This document shows positions 1 through 6,728 of a DNA stretch of 11,463 nucleotides, in pieces. Position 1 is the first letter of the stretch. Each line of letters begins with the position of its first letter. The notes under the pieces are model-generated. The model was not told where the DNA came from. It did not search any database and saw only the letters and a list, made by a program, of their open reading frames with translations. This DNA comes from Candidatus Aegiribacteria sp. (GTDB lineage: Bacteria > Fermentibacterota > Fermentibacteria > Fermentibacterales > JCC-6): positions 1 through 11,463 of the forward strand of contig DAOWNO010000032.1 of the NCBI GenBank assembly GCA_030642525.1. The letters are read 5' to 3'. Both the position numbers and the translations under genes were made by a program.

Positions 1-349
1 CCTTCCAGGAGATCGGCATTGTCAGGAAAAGAGTATCCAGACGCGTGTCGTCAAATCCCTCTCCGATATATCTGCCGGTGGCAATGACAAGCCTGCTTTC
101 ACCTGAAGGTACTGATTTAAGCTGTTCCAGAGCATTTCTGTAGAAGCTTGAATTCATTCCTCCTTTCAGTACGATGAGATGATCCGGGATGTCAGCCAGC
201 ATTTCGCTCAGGACATCAAGATGTGCCTTGCGCTCGGTTAGGAGGAGAGGGAAGCGACCCTGTGAGATTTCTTTCCAGGGAATTCTAACTATGCCGGTAG
301 ACGATATGGCTGAACGCTGATCACGGAAGTATTCGATAATCCTGTTGTT
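1..349 (-). pseudogene. C-terminal fragment of an SF2 (DEAD/DEAH-type) helicase, 5'-truncated, runs off the left edge
   Basis: The minus-strand frame is open from 349 to the window edge. It encodes about 116 residues typical of the second RecA-like domain of SF2 helicases: FPLLLTERKAHL (motif IV region), LIVLKGG, then ESRLVIATGRYIGEGFDD (motif V) and LDTLFLTMPISWK. Motif VI would lie off the left edge. This helicase type is the one often fused or linked to archaeo-eukaryotic primases in TOTE-type conflict systems; that link is family knowledge, not seen here. A TGA at 350-352 closes the frame, and no ATG, GTG or TTG precedes the conserved part. The N-terminal RecA domain with Walker A/B is therefore absent, and the intact + strand lipoprotein gene occupies the space where it should be. 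The first 25 or so residues do not look like helicase. Truncated remnant is the best reading; the less likely alternative is a frameshifted gene. Confidence 0.6.
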
Positions 350-352
350 TCA

Positions 353-390
353 TTGACAGATGATACTTTTCCAGAGTATCTTTATTTTTT
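353..390 (+). promoter_or_regulatory. Promoter-like pair with overlapping inverted repeat and T tract, upstream of the lipoprotein gene
   Basis: A perfect -35 TTGACA (353-358) is followed after 18 bp by TATCTT (377-382). A 6-bp inverted repeat, GATACT (362-367) and AGTATC (375-380), fills the spacer and enters the -10. It is followed by a T-rich run (381-390). The repeat could be a repressor operator, or the hairpin plus T run could be a weak intrinsic terminator for transcripts entering from the left. The two readings compete. The Shine-Dalgarno GGAGG (391-395) follows at once, so a transcript from this promoter would have a leader of only about 15 nt. Confidence 0.4.
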
Positions 391-404
391 GGAGGTTTGT
401 CATT

Positions 405-974
405 ATGTCATATTTGAAAGTAATCCTTTCTTTGCTTGCGGCCGTGCTTTTCGCAGCATCATGCAATGATCCCACCGGGGCAATCATACCGGATGATCAC
501 AGCCTGGGCTGGGGCCTTGCTCTTGCCGATGAGGTTCGCGACAGCGAGTTTCCCGAAGCCGTGCTTTTCATGGTCTCATGCATTGACATCAACGATGAAG
601 GGGAGCCGGAGAACGCTATCCCCTGGCAGTTCTATTATGCTGAAACATCGGATTCCACAAACGTGCTGATTGTAATAGTCCAGTATATAGGTACGACCAA
701 TCATATCTGGGAGGATTCAACATCTGTACCACTGTGCGAACTGCCTGACTATGATGATGCAGGTCCCTGGCTGGACGCAGCCAGAGATTCAATTGGTTCG
801 GCTTACAGCGACTGGGAGGAATACGCCCTGGTGGTAAAAGGCAACGATTATCCTGAGTTTCCCGTGGTTCTCAATGTCGCTGTGCTGCAGTTCATGTCTC
901 CGGACACCACTGGTCAGCTCAGTGTAATACTTGATTCAGACAACGATAATGTGCTGGGTATCATTGAGTACTGA
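405..974 (+). CDS. Putative exported lipoprotein, PepSY-like layout
   Basis: The protein has 189 residues. I place the start at ATG 405 because GGAGG (391-395) sits 9 nt before it; an in-frame ATG at 360 would add 15 residues with no ribosome site and lies inside the promoter-like element. The N-terminus is a lysine, a hydrophobic run and FAASC, with Cys20 as probable lipidation site, so it is predicted to be membrane-anchored outside the cytoplasm. The mature part is acidic. It shows a pattern of ADEV...FPEAVL, then IPWQFYYAE, then VPLCELPDYDDAGPWLDAA, then a closing strand, reminiscent of PepSY-like small domains, but no family can be assigned firmly. It ends 20 bp from the stop of the convergent gene at 995. 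Function unknown. Confidence 0.75.
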   Translation: MSYLKVILSLLAAVLFAASCNDPTGAIIPDDHSLGWGLALADEVRDSEFPEAVLFMVSCIDINDEGEPENAIPWQFYYAETSDSTNVLIVIVQYIGTTNHIWEDSTSVPLCELPDYDDAGPWLDAARDSIGSAYSDWEEYALVVKGNDYPEFPVVLNVAVLQFMSPDTTGQLSVILDSDNDNVLGIIEY

Positions 975-994
975 GTACTTCTGAACCTTAGACT

Positions 995-1777
995 TCAATG
1001 GGATACGAATGACCATGGTCTTGAGTCTCTGTCTCCGTAGTCATCATTCTCCGGGGGGTAGTGGAGTCCGCTCATTCCATAGATAATTTCGGCTCTGAAC
1101 GATGTTATTCGCTGTCCGCCGTGGAAAGAGCCCTCGTAGAGGAACTCAATGTAACCTATGAAGGGAATCCGTTTCTCGAAGAAAGCCGGATCGTTTTTAA
1201 GTATCCACATGACGGCTGCTTCCTCATCGCTTCTCCAGGAAACATCAAGCTCTGCGTATTTCTGCAGCAGTTGCCGGTACTCAACCATTTCAATGTAGGG
1301 GACGCGTATGGTTCCGCTGAAATGTCTTCCCGGATTCTGGATTTCCGTGCTGCTCTGAGGATCAGCCGGCTGAAGTACCTGCCATGTTGACCAGTGAACG
1401 GTGTCCGGTGAATAGCGTACGTAGACATCACCCTGGTAAGGAGTACTCATCTGACCGTTGCCCAGCACGATTTCTTCCATTTCCGGATGGATACTTACTC
1501 GAGCCGAGATTGCGGAAGGTGCTCTCCAGGAAAGCCCGAGGGCCATGGGAACTGTCTTTATCCATCCATCACGCAGTGAAGCGGGTTCACCGTCCCATCC
1601 CAGCCCGTTTGCGGTGATTGTCAGTATTTCGGGTTCTGACCAGGCGGCTTTGGCTGCTGCGTCAGCACTGTCCGTGAAGTCGATGTCCAGTGACTTGAAA
1701 TCATCGATTGACGCAAGAGCGGGTGAGATAAAGAGATTGAATAGAACTGTCATGGCTACTGTACAAAAAATCTTCAT
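995..1777 (-). CDS. Exported protein of unknown function
   Basis: The protein has 260 residues. It begins with a Sec signal peptide (MKIFC, hydrophobic core, SPALA with probable cleavage after residue 22). The mature part is rich in Trp and Tyr and looks like an all-beta domain (ARVSIHPEMEEIVLG, VYVRYSPDTVHWSTWQVLQ, GTIRVPYIEM) followed by a more helical stretch around residues 160-200. No catalytic motif or known family is recognised. The start has AGGAAGA directly upstream. It lies 24 bp downstream of the serine-protease gene on the same strand, with no terminator between, so the two are probably one operon. It is therefore a candidate partner or substrate of the protease, though one is exported and the other has no export signal. 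Confidence 0.75.
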   Translation of the reverse strand: MKIFCTVAMTVLFNLFISPALASIDDFKSLDIDFTDSADAAAKAAWSEPEILTITANGLGWDGEPASLRDGWIKTVPMALGLSWRAPSAISARVSIHPEMEEIVLGNGQMSTPYQGDVYVRYSPDTVHWSTWQVLQPADPQSSTEIQNPGRHFSGTIRVPYIEMVEYRQLLQKYAELDVSWRSDEEAAVMWILKNDPAFFEKRIPFIGYIEFLYEGSFHGGQRITSFRAEIIYGMSGLHYPPENDDYGDRDSRPWSFVSH

Positions 1778-1801
1778 TCTTCCTGCCTTAACATTGAGAA
1801 A

Positions 1802-2824
1802 TCAGGAGATATGGAAACGGGTGGTTCTGATCTTTCCATTCTCCAGTTCCAGTTTTCTCCAGCCGCTGTTGTCATTGAGGCCTTTCCATCGCCTTTCTTC
1901 GGTTATGTACTGCCAGTCCTTGTCCACCTGATAGTATAGCTGAAGGTCTTTCGTCTCGATGATGTTGAGTATCTCATTGTTGTGATACTTGGAGGCGTCG
2001 AAATCAGTTGTGGCTCGCTGTCCCATCTCCGAGTAGACCTCGTTCAGATCCAGCAGGAGATCATGTATCTTTGAATCCATTTCAATAGCATTGAGCCCCA
2101 CTGCCTGGGCTTCGCGAAGGATTATCGGGTAGGAATGGGAGGGATACCATGAGTTCAGGGCATGGGATATCTTCTCAATTGATGCCTCATCCTCAATATG
2201 AAAGCTGAGGATGTCTCTTGAGAGTTTCACGGAAAGGGAATTGGATCTGTCCGCGTCACCTATTACCAGCGGGTGAATGTACTTGAACAGTGACTGGTAG
2301 GGATTGTCGGTTGTGGAATCCTTTTCGTCCCGCCAGAGTTTGATGACTCTGCTGAGGGCATCCAGGCTCACTTTAACGCGATTGTTGTTGTTGTCGAGAG
2401 GTGAGAGTTGATGGGTTATTGAAGTATCCACTGCTGTAAGATAGGCCATGGGACCCATTATGATCTTGTCCGTGCCAAGGGCAATCATGGTTGCTGCTGA
2501 AGCGCATTCCAGAGGGATGAGAGCCACCAGTTCTTCGCAGTACCTCCTGAGCAGGCTGACTATTCTGAGACTTGCCTGACCGTTGCCTCCATTTGATTTC
2601 AGGAAGATATAGAGTTTCTTCTTTGGTCCCGTACGTTCCAGCATCTGGTAAAAACCCATTACATCATTGCTGCAGACACTGCCGCCCGGATTGTTCCAGT
2701 AGGTTATCAGATCTCCATCCAGCATACCGTCTATTTCTTTTATCAGTTTCTGTGTTCTGTCGAATAAAACCGGAGGCTGCTTTAATGCCGGGCGTTCTCC
2801 AATTTGTCCTTCACTCTTGCTCAT
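1802..2824 (-). CDS. SppA/Clp-fold serine protease, serine dehydrogenase proteinase (SDH) family
   Basis: The protein has 340 residues. ATG 2824 is preferred over the in-frame ATG 2848, because GGAGAGG lies 9 nt upstream of it. Residues about 55-140 form a crotonase/ClpP-type core: YIFLKSNGGNGQAS (oxyanion-hole Gly-Gly at 79-80), then LIPLECASAATMIALGTDKI with Ser109 as likely nucleophile, then MGPMAYLTAVDTSI. This matches the SDH proteinase family (Pfam SDH_protease), cytosolic relatives of signal peptide peptidase. No signal peptide or TM segment is seen. The last 50 or so residues (YYQVDKDWQY to the end) form a charged, aromatic tail I do not recognise. A promoter-like element with perfect TTGACA lies about 50-80 bp upstream, and the exported protein gene follows 24 bp downstream. 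The substrate is unknown; an alternative is a catalytically inactive family member. Confidence 0.85.
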   Translation of the reverse strand: MSKSEGQIGERPALKQPPVLFDRTQKLIKEIDGMLDGDLITYWNNPGGSVCSNDVMGFYQMLERTGPKKKLYIFLKSNGGNGQASLRIVSLLRRYCEELVALIPLECASAATMIALGTDKIIMGPMAYLTAVDTSITHQLSPLDNNNNRVKVSLDALSRVIKLWRDEKDSTTDNPYQSLFKYIHPLVIGDADRSNSLSVKLSRDILSFHIEDEASIEKISHALNSWYPSHSYPIILREAQAVGLNAIEMDSKIHDLLLDLNEVYSEMGQRATTDFDASKYHNNEILNIIETKDLQLYYQVDKDWQYITEERRWKGLNDNSGWRKLELENGKIRTTRFHIS

Positions 2825-2874
2825 ATCAATTATCCTCTCCGGATACATTCTTATTCAGATGCTTATAGACTTGG

Positions 2875-2904
2875 ATAATGCAGACCGGATTTCATACTTG
2901 TCAA
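2875..2904 (-). promoter_or_regulatory. Sigma70-like promoter for the SDH-type protease gene
   Basis: Read on the minus strand, TTGACA (2899-2904) is separated by 18 bp from CATTAT (2875-2880). A start of transcription near 2868 would leave a leader of about 45 nt before ATG 2824. The same -10 hexamer is found in front of the FGE/TPR gene. Confidence 0.5.
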
Positions 2905-2920
2905 CGGCAATGCAGGCAGG

Positions 2921-2934
2921 TGATTGTGCAATCA
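2921..2934. promoter_or_regulatory. 14-bp palindrome, candidate regulator site upstream of the protease promoter
   Basis: TGATTG-TG-CAATCA is a palindrome with 6-bp half sites. It lies about 17 bp upstream of the -35 element of the protease promoter, a usual position for an activator. No regulator can be named from the sequence. Confidence 0.3.
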
Positions 2935-3015
2935 TAAGGTTCAGCATTATGGCTTGATATGTAATGCAAGTACCGGATTCTGTATACTGGAGAATATTAA
3001 GCCTTGATATTGTTG

Positions 3016-3726
3016 TCAGAACCTGCTGACAAGCTCAGTTTCCCGCTGTTCTATGATACCCAGAATTTCTTCTTCGTCCCGGGCTGTAAGAAGATTGTCT
3101 ATGAAATCCTGCGACCTCAGCATCCTGTTCAGCCTGGCCAGAATGTGCAGGTGCTCATTGGCCATCGGAAACATCAGCAGGAAGAACAGGGCAGTGAGAC
3201 TTCCGTTCTCCTCTCCGAAAGGGAGCGGATGGGGAGGTATGAAAAGCATCAGCAGGCTGTGTTCCACATAGAGTTTTGAAATATCCAGGGGGTGAGTGAG
3301 GGCTGCGCCGCATCTGAGAGCTGTGGAATTGGCCTGCTCACGAAGGGTCAGCTGTTCCAGGAGCGGTTTTTTGTCGTATAACGCCCCTGTTTTACATGCT
3401 TCCGATGCGATGGTTCTGAGCATGCTGGATGCTGTTCCAACCCTGTATGGCAGGATTATCCTGCTGAAAAGCATGTCCGTTATCAGGAGGGCTGCGGGGT
3501 CTATTCCCACGGTTTCGGCGTTTGACTGTTCCGCTGCGGCGAGTCTGTCAGCAGCAAAGCTGCCGAATTCCTTTGTCAGCCACTGCAAGATATCCCTGCG
3601 GAGATAGCACTTCCTGCCCTGGTACATGACCGTTTGCAGATCAGCCCTGCCTATCTCTCTTGTCGCCTCCTTCAGGCTCATACCGAGACACCTGGCTGTA
3701 TCCTCAAGCGAGAGGTGATTATCCAT
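3016..3726 (-). CDS. HTH (excisionase/MerR-like) - PTS EIIA (fructose/Ntr type) fusion, probable regulator
   Basis: The protein has 236 residues. Residues 4-50 resemble the excisionase/MerR-type HTH (LSLEDTARCLGMSLKEATREI ... YLRRDILQWL), which normally binds DNA. Residues about 85-230 match a type-2 PTS EIIA (PtsN-like) domain: LTLREQANSTALRCGAALTHP with His145 at the phospho-acceptor position, then LLMLFIPPHPLPFG, then NEHLHILARLNRML and the terminal EEEILGIIEQRE helix. Known proteins of this layout are thought to couple PTS phosphorylation to gene control. No EI, HPr, EIIB or EIIC gene is near, so the phosphate donor is unknown. The Shine-Dalgarno AAAGGAG lies about 5 nt before ATG 3726. 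Gaps of 96 bp upstream and 191 bp downstream suggest it is not tightly coupled to its neighbours. The family call is good, the regulatory role is inferred. Confidence 0.8.
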   Translation of the reverse strand: MDNHLSLEDTARCLGMSLKEATREIGRADLQTVMYQGRKCYLRRDILQWLTKEFGSFAADRLAAAEQSNAETVGIDPAALLITDMLFSRIILPYRVGTASSMLRTIASEACKTGALYDKKPLLEQLTLREQANSTALRCGAALTHPLDISKLYVEHSLLMLFIPPHPLPFGEENGSLTALFFLLMFPMANEHLHILARLNRMLRSQDFIDNLLTARDEEEILGIIEQRETELVSRF

Positions 3727-3822
3727 TCAGCTCCTTTGGCATCTGGGACATTTGAAATGAACTAGGATTCTGGGGCTGGAGGAACCTGCCTGAAATCCAA
3801 GCCTGTCAGTATTCTCAGATCA

Positions 3823-4722
3823 CTATATAAAGCCAGCTTTGATTGCTCCCCAGGTGTTGCTTTCAAGGTTCGACAGATAATGATCGTAGAGGTTGATTAC
3901 ATTTGAGCCCCAGGCACTGACAAATAAGCCGGGACCATCAAAATCCGTTTCGTACTTGTAAGCGATATCATTGGGTGAAATGGAAACATCATAGGTTAGA
4001 CCTGAAGGCGTTCCTGTATCCGAATGTTCTGCGAGTTTGTTACCGCCGTACCAGTCGCTTATCCAGATGTTAAGACTGCCTGCGTCCCAGACGCACGCGA
4101 TGCCGAAAGCGCCCAGTTCGCCATAGAACCAGCTGCTTATCACTGAATGTGCAGTCACATCGTACTTGTAGATAATTCCATTGCCATCGCTTTCCCAATT
4201 CTGATCAACCATCCAAAGATAATCGCCATCCCATTCACATCCTCCCATACCACCAGTGAAAGGTGCGCCAAGTTCATAGACATCGGGAGGAAGTATCGGT
4301 ATTCCGGAACCGTCAAGCTGCCATGTATACAGGTAGTATGGAACAGGAGCCGCCGGACTGCTCTGAGTTATTGCGAAGAGCTGATCATTCTCATAACATC
4401 CCAGACCGGAAACAAATTCAGCATTGTCGAATTCCACCCATGTAACTGATGTTCCGCCGGAGTATGCTCCATACGCCAGTGCACTGTTTGGATTAGAGCC
4501 GCCTCGAGCGGCATATAGCATATTGTGTCCATCGTGATACGCGAGACCAAAGACCTTTGCCCAACCGGGCGGTCCTCCTATAGTTGCGATTAAATCACCG
4601 TTTTTTGTCTTATCATATCCAACAGCGGCAGACAGATATTCTGCGGATCGAAAAAGAGGAGATGCGCTTAAAGGCGTCAGTATCATCAATAACATCGAAA
4701 CCAGCAGACAATAACTTCTCAT
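3823..4722 (-). CDS. Exported repeat protein, probable beta-propeller
   Basis: The protein has 299 residues. ATG 4722 is chosen because AAGGA lies 8 nt upstream and a signal peptide follows directly (MRSYCLLVSM, LLMILTPLSA, cleavage after residue 20). Longer in-frame starts would bury that signal. A loose repeat of about 48 residues recurs five times: FGLAYHDGHNMLYA (59-71), SGLGCYENDQLFAI (106-118), GMGGCEWDGDYLWMV (158-171), FGIACVWDAGSLNIWI (206-221) and NDIAYKYE...LFVSAW (251-271). Each is a strand followed by an acidic turn and an aromatic strand, as in propeller blades of surface or periplasmic proteins. No enzyme motif is visible, and the protein ends shortly after the fifth repeat with no sorting domain. 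It lies 129 bp downstream of the FGE/TPR gene on the same strand. Function unknown. Confidence 0.75.
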   Translation of the reverse strand: MRSYCLLVSMLLMILTPLSASPLFRSAEYLSAAVGYDKTKNGDLIATIGGPPGWAKVFGLAYHDGHNMLYAARGGSNPNSALAYGAYSGGTSVTWVEFDNAEFVSGLGCYENDQLFAITQSSPAAPVPYYLYTWQLDGSGIPILPPDVYELGAPFTGGMGGCEWDGDYLWMVDQNWESDGNGIIYKYDVTAHSVISSWFYGELGAFGIACVWDAGSLNIWISDWYGGNKLAEHSDTGTPSGLTYDVSISPNDIAYKYETDFDGPGLFVSAWGSNVINLYDHYLSNLESNTWGAIKAGFI

Positions 4723-4851
4723 AATTCTTTTCCTTTGCATGTTTAATACTGTTCGATGATAACTGTTGATAAAATATACAGATATACGGGGAATGAAAAA
4801 AGTGATTTCATCTTTTAATAAATGTTTAGATGTCAGGCCCGGCACCATTCT

Positions 4852-6318
4852 TCATTCATATATGCCCAGTTGGGCAGCCCGGACTCTGTCTGACTCTGCC
4901 TGCTCCAGGTTCCCCAGTTCATGGTTTATCAGGCTTCTCGCCATATATGCTTCTCCATATACGGAATTGCGATCAATGGCTAAGGACATATCCTCGATGG
5001 CTCTGTTGTATTGCTCGTTTATGGCATATGCGGATCCCCTTGCGTAATAGGCAGTGGGAGAGCCGGGATTGTATATGATCGCCCGGGTGAGATCAGATAT
5101 CGCTTCGCTGATATTCCCCAGGAAAACGTGTGCTAACCCTCTCTGGAAATAAATCCCTGGATAGTCGGGGTCGAGTTCTACGACTCTGTTGAAAAGTTTT
5201 AGAGACTGTTGATTTTTACCCTCGTCCGCAAAAACGACACCCATCATCTGGTATGTGCCTGCGTTATCAGGGTCGAGTTCAAGGGCTTCGTAAAAATCGG
5301 AAAAAGCCAGCTCAGTCTGTCCGTTCCCCTGACGGAATAATCCTCTGTAGATCAGCGCATCTATCATGGTGGGATTCAGCTTCAGTGCCCTGGTGAAAAG
5401 CTCGATAGCCTCCATCTCCGAATCGGCATCGATACTGTCTACTCCCGCATGGAAGAGCAGAACAGCATAGTCCTCGCTGGTCCTTGGAACCCTGACCAAA
5501 CGGAATCCGATACAGGTTGCCCAGAGGTCAGGGGACATGCTGTTTCGGCTTCCCGACCGGCATTGGTTCAAGCTTGTCAGCCAGCTTCCCCCGCGATGTA
5601 CCCGCCGAAAGTTCATCGCATGGGGCCACTGATCATTGCACGGATAGAGGAACGGGCTTCCATCCGCAGGAAGGTAGTTGTAATCAGAAGCGTACCTGTC
5701 GAAGCACCATTCGGAAACATTGCCCGCCATGTCGAAAAGCCCCCGGGAATCGGGTTCAAGTGAAGCTACTTCTCTTGTACCGGATCCAATAGTACGAGTC
5801 TCTGTCAGGGTCTGATCAGGTTCAGGAGTTCTATGGCAGCAGTAACGGCCAGCCTGATCTGAATCTCCCCAGAAGAAGTCTGTATCGCTTCCCGATCTGC
5901 AGGCGTATTCCCATTCCGCTTCACCCGGCAGCCGGTAAATGTAACTGGAATCAAGTCCGTTCAGTCTGTCGATGAATCTTCTGCAATCAAACCAGGATAC
6001 CGCGTAAACGGGATAATTTGAACCTCTGCCGCATAGACCTGTCCAGAGGAATGGTATACTGCTTTCGTCAGAACTCATCAGTTCCTTCCACATGCCTTGA
6101 GTTACCTCTGTAGTCATTATTTCGAAGGAGTCGATCTGGATAAGCCTCTGAGGAACTTCGTTGAAGCACTCGCTGCTTGAAATATCTGAACCGATCAGGA
6201 AATCACCTGCTGGAATGGAAACGAAGTACATTCCATCCAGGGGTCCCTCTGATGCTTCGTTTGAGTCAGAACCCTGTGCTGCCATGCAGATCATGAGAAT
6301 TATTATGAGCGTTTTCAT
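4852..6318 (-). CDS. Exported FGE-sulfatase-domain protein with C-terminal TPR repeats
   Basis: The protein has 488 residues. ATG 6318 is preceded by AGGTGGTG, so the in-frame GTG at 6327 is not needed. Residues 1-16 form a signal peptide. Residues about 30-277 form a complete FGE-sulfatase/SUMF1-like domain: MYFVSIPAGDFLIGS, FEIMTTEVTQGMW, YPVYAVSWFDC, YRLPGEAEWEYACRSG, GLFDMAGNVSEW, VHRGGSWL, CRSGSR and IGFRLVRV. Residues about 285-488 hold five to six tetratricopeptide repeats (A..Y.RG....G....A..DF..AL.LDP). True formylglycine-generating enzymes use two Cys five residues apart. Here Cys253 matches the second, but the first position is Thr248, so sulfatase activation is unlikely; most bacterial proteins with this domain lack that activity. 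A scaffold or binding role outside the cytoplasm is more likely. No sulfatase gene is nearby. Confidence 0.88.
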   Translation of the reverse strand: MKTLIIILMICMAAQGSDSNEASEGPLDGMYFVSIPAGDFLIGSDISSSECFNEVPQRLIQIDSFEIMTTEVTQGMWKELMSSDESSIPFLWTGLCGRGSNYPVYAVSWFDCRRFIDRLNGLDSSYIYRLPGEAEWEYACRSGSDTDFFWGDSDQAGRYCCHRTPEPDQTLTETRTIGSGTREVASLEPDSRGLFDMAGNVSEWCFDRYASDYNYLPADGSPFLYPCNDQWPHAMNFRRVHRGGSWLTSLNQCRSGSRNSMSPDLWATCIGFRLVRVPRTSEDYAVLLFHAGVDSIDADSEMEAIELFTRALKLNPTMIDALIYRGLFRQGNGQTELAFSDFYEALELDPDNAGTYQMMGVVFADEGKNQQSLKLFNRVVELDPDYPGIYFQRGLAHVFLGNISEAISDLTRAIIYNPGSPTAYYARGSAYAINEQYNRAIEDMSLAIDRNSVYGEAYMARSLINHELGNLEQAESDRVRAAQLGIYE

Positions 6319-6384
6319 ATTCACCACCTAAACAAGGTATTCATCATATATGTACGATAATCAACAACATGACTTGATGTTCTT

Positions 6385-6413
6385 ATAATGAGCAGTTATT
6401 CAGACGGTGTAAA
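6385..6413 (-). promoter_or_regulatory. Sigma70-like promoter for the FGE/TPR gene
   Basis: On the minus strand TTTACA (6408-6413) and CATTAT (6385-6390) are spaced by 17 bp. A transcript would begin near 6378, about 60 nt before ATG 6318. Confidence 0.4.
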
Positions 6414-6443
6414 GAGAGTATCTTTTAAATCGAACGGGAGTAT

Positions 6444-6668
6444 TTGAATAATGCTGATAAGTGTTTAGATGTTTGCCGAGTTCCAGATTACGAATCTTAC
6501 ACTCCCATCGCTATTTTGAATGGGTATATCAACCGATTCCCAGAATTGCCCCTTCAGAATGAATTCAAAGATATCGTAAATGTAGCTGGTATACCGGACA
6601 GTGTATATATCTGCCATCTTGTTTCCGGCAATTCAACGGCCACCTGCAGGCTTATGCTCGTTAAATGA
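6444..6668 (+). pseudogene. Probable remnant of the 3' end of an exported-protein gene (type IX sorting-like tail)
   Basis: The open frame of 74 codons could start only at TTG 6444, with GGGAG just 3 nt upstream, and a stop lies at 6426-6428. The last residues, IPDSVYICHLVSGNSTATC then RLMLVK, resemble the end of C-terminal sorting domains (typical pattern SGVYFxRL.AG...AT.KLVLLK). The preceding 45 residues match nothing I know. A good intrinsic terminator starts 14 bp after the stop, which fits the true end of a once longer + strand gene whose 5' part is gone. The alternative is a small novel gene or a chance ORF. The stretch 6319-6443 otherwise holds only the FGE gene promoter. Confidence 0.35.
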
Positions 6669-6681
6669 ATATTGATAGAGG

Positions 6682-6706
6682 AGGTCTGTAACACCGACCT
6701 GTTTTT
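6682..6706 (+). terminator. Intrinsic terminator after the 6444-6668 remnant
   Basis: AGGTC (6682-6686) pairs with GACCT (6696-6700). An inner GT/AC pair extends the stem past a single mismatch, and GTTTTT (6701-6706) follows. The T run exists only for the + strand, so this does not terminate the ABC-F transcript. Confidence 0.6.
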
Positions 6707-6728
6707 GGGAATATCCCGGCAGCAAAAA

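Noticed and set aside
962..980. AGTACT repeated twice around the stop of the first lipoprotein gene as a bidirectional terminator.
   Set aside because: AGTACT is itself a palindromic hexamer, the possible stem is very short and no T run follows on either strand.
1458..1931. 157-codon + strand ORF across the exported-protein and protease genes.
   Set aside because: It spans the junction of two minus-strand genes and has no family signal; it is a shadow frame.
4793..4811. ATGAAA/TTTCAT hairpin between the FGE/TPR gene and the propeller gene as a terminator.
   Set aside because: The stem has only one G-C pair per arm and the T tract is not cleanly placed on the minus strand, so it is too weak to call.
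4819..6472. Near-identical 16-mers ATAAATGTTTAGATGT (4819-4834) and ATAAGTGTTTAGATGT (6457-6472) flanking the FGE/TPR gene as direct repeats.
   Set aside because: One such 15/16 match is expected by chance in a window of this size, and the similarity does not extend into either flank, so it is not evidence for an insertion.
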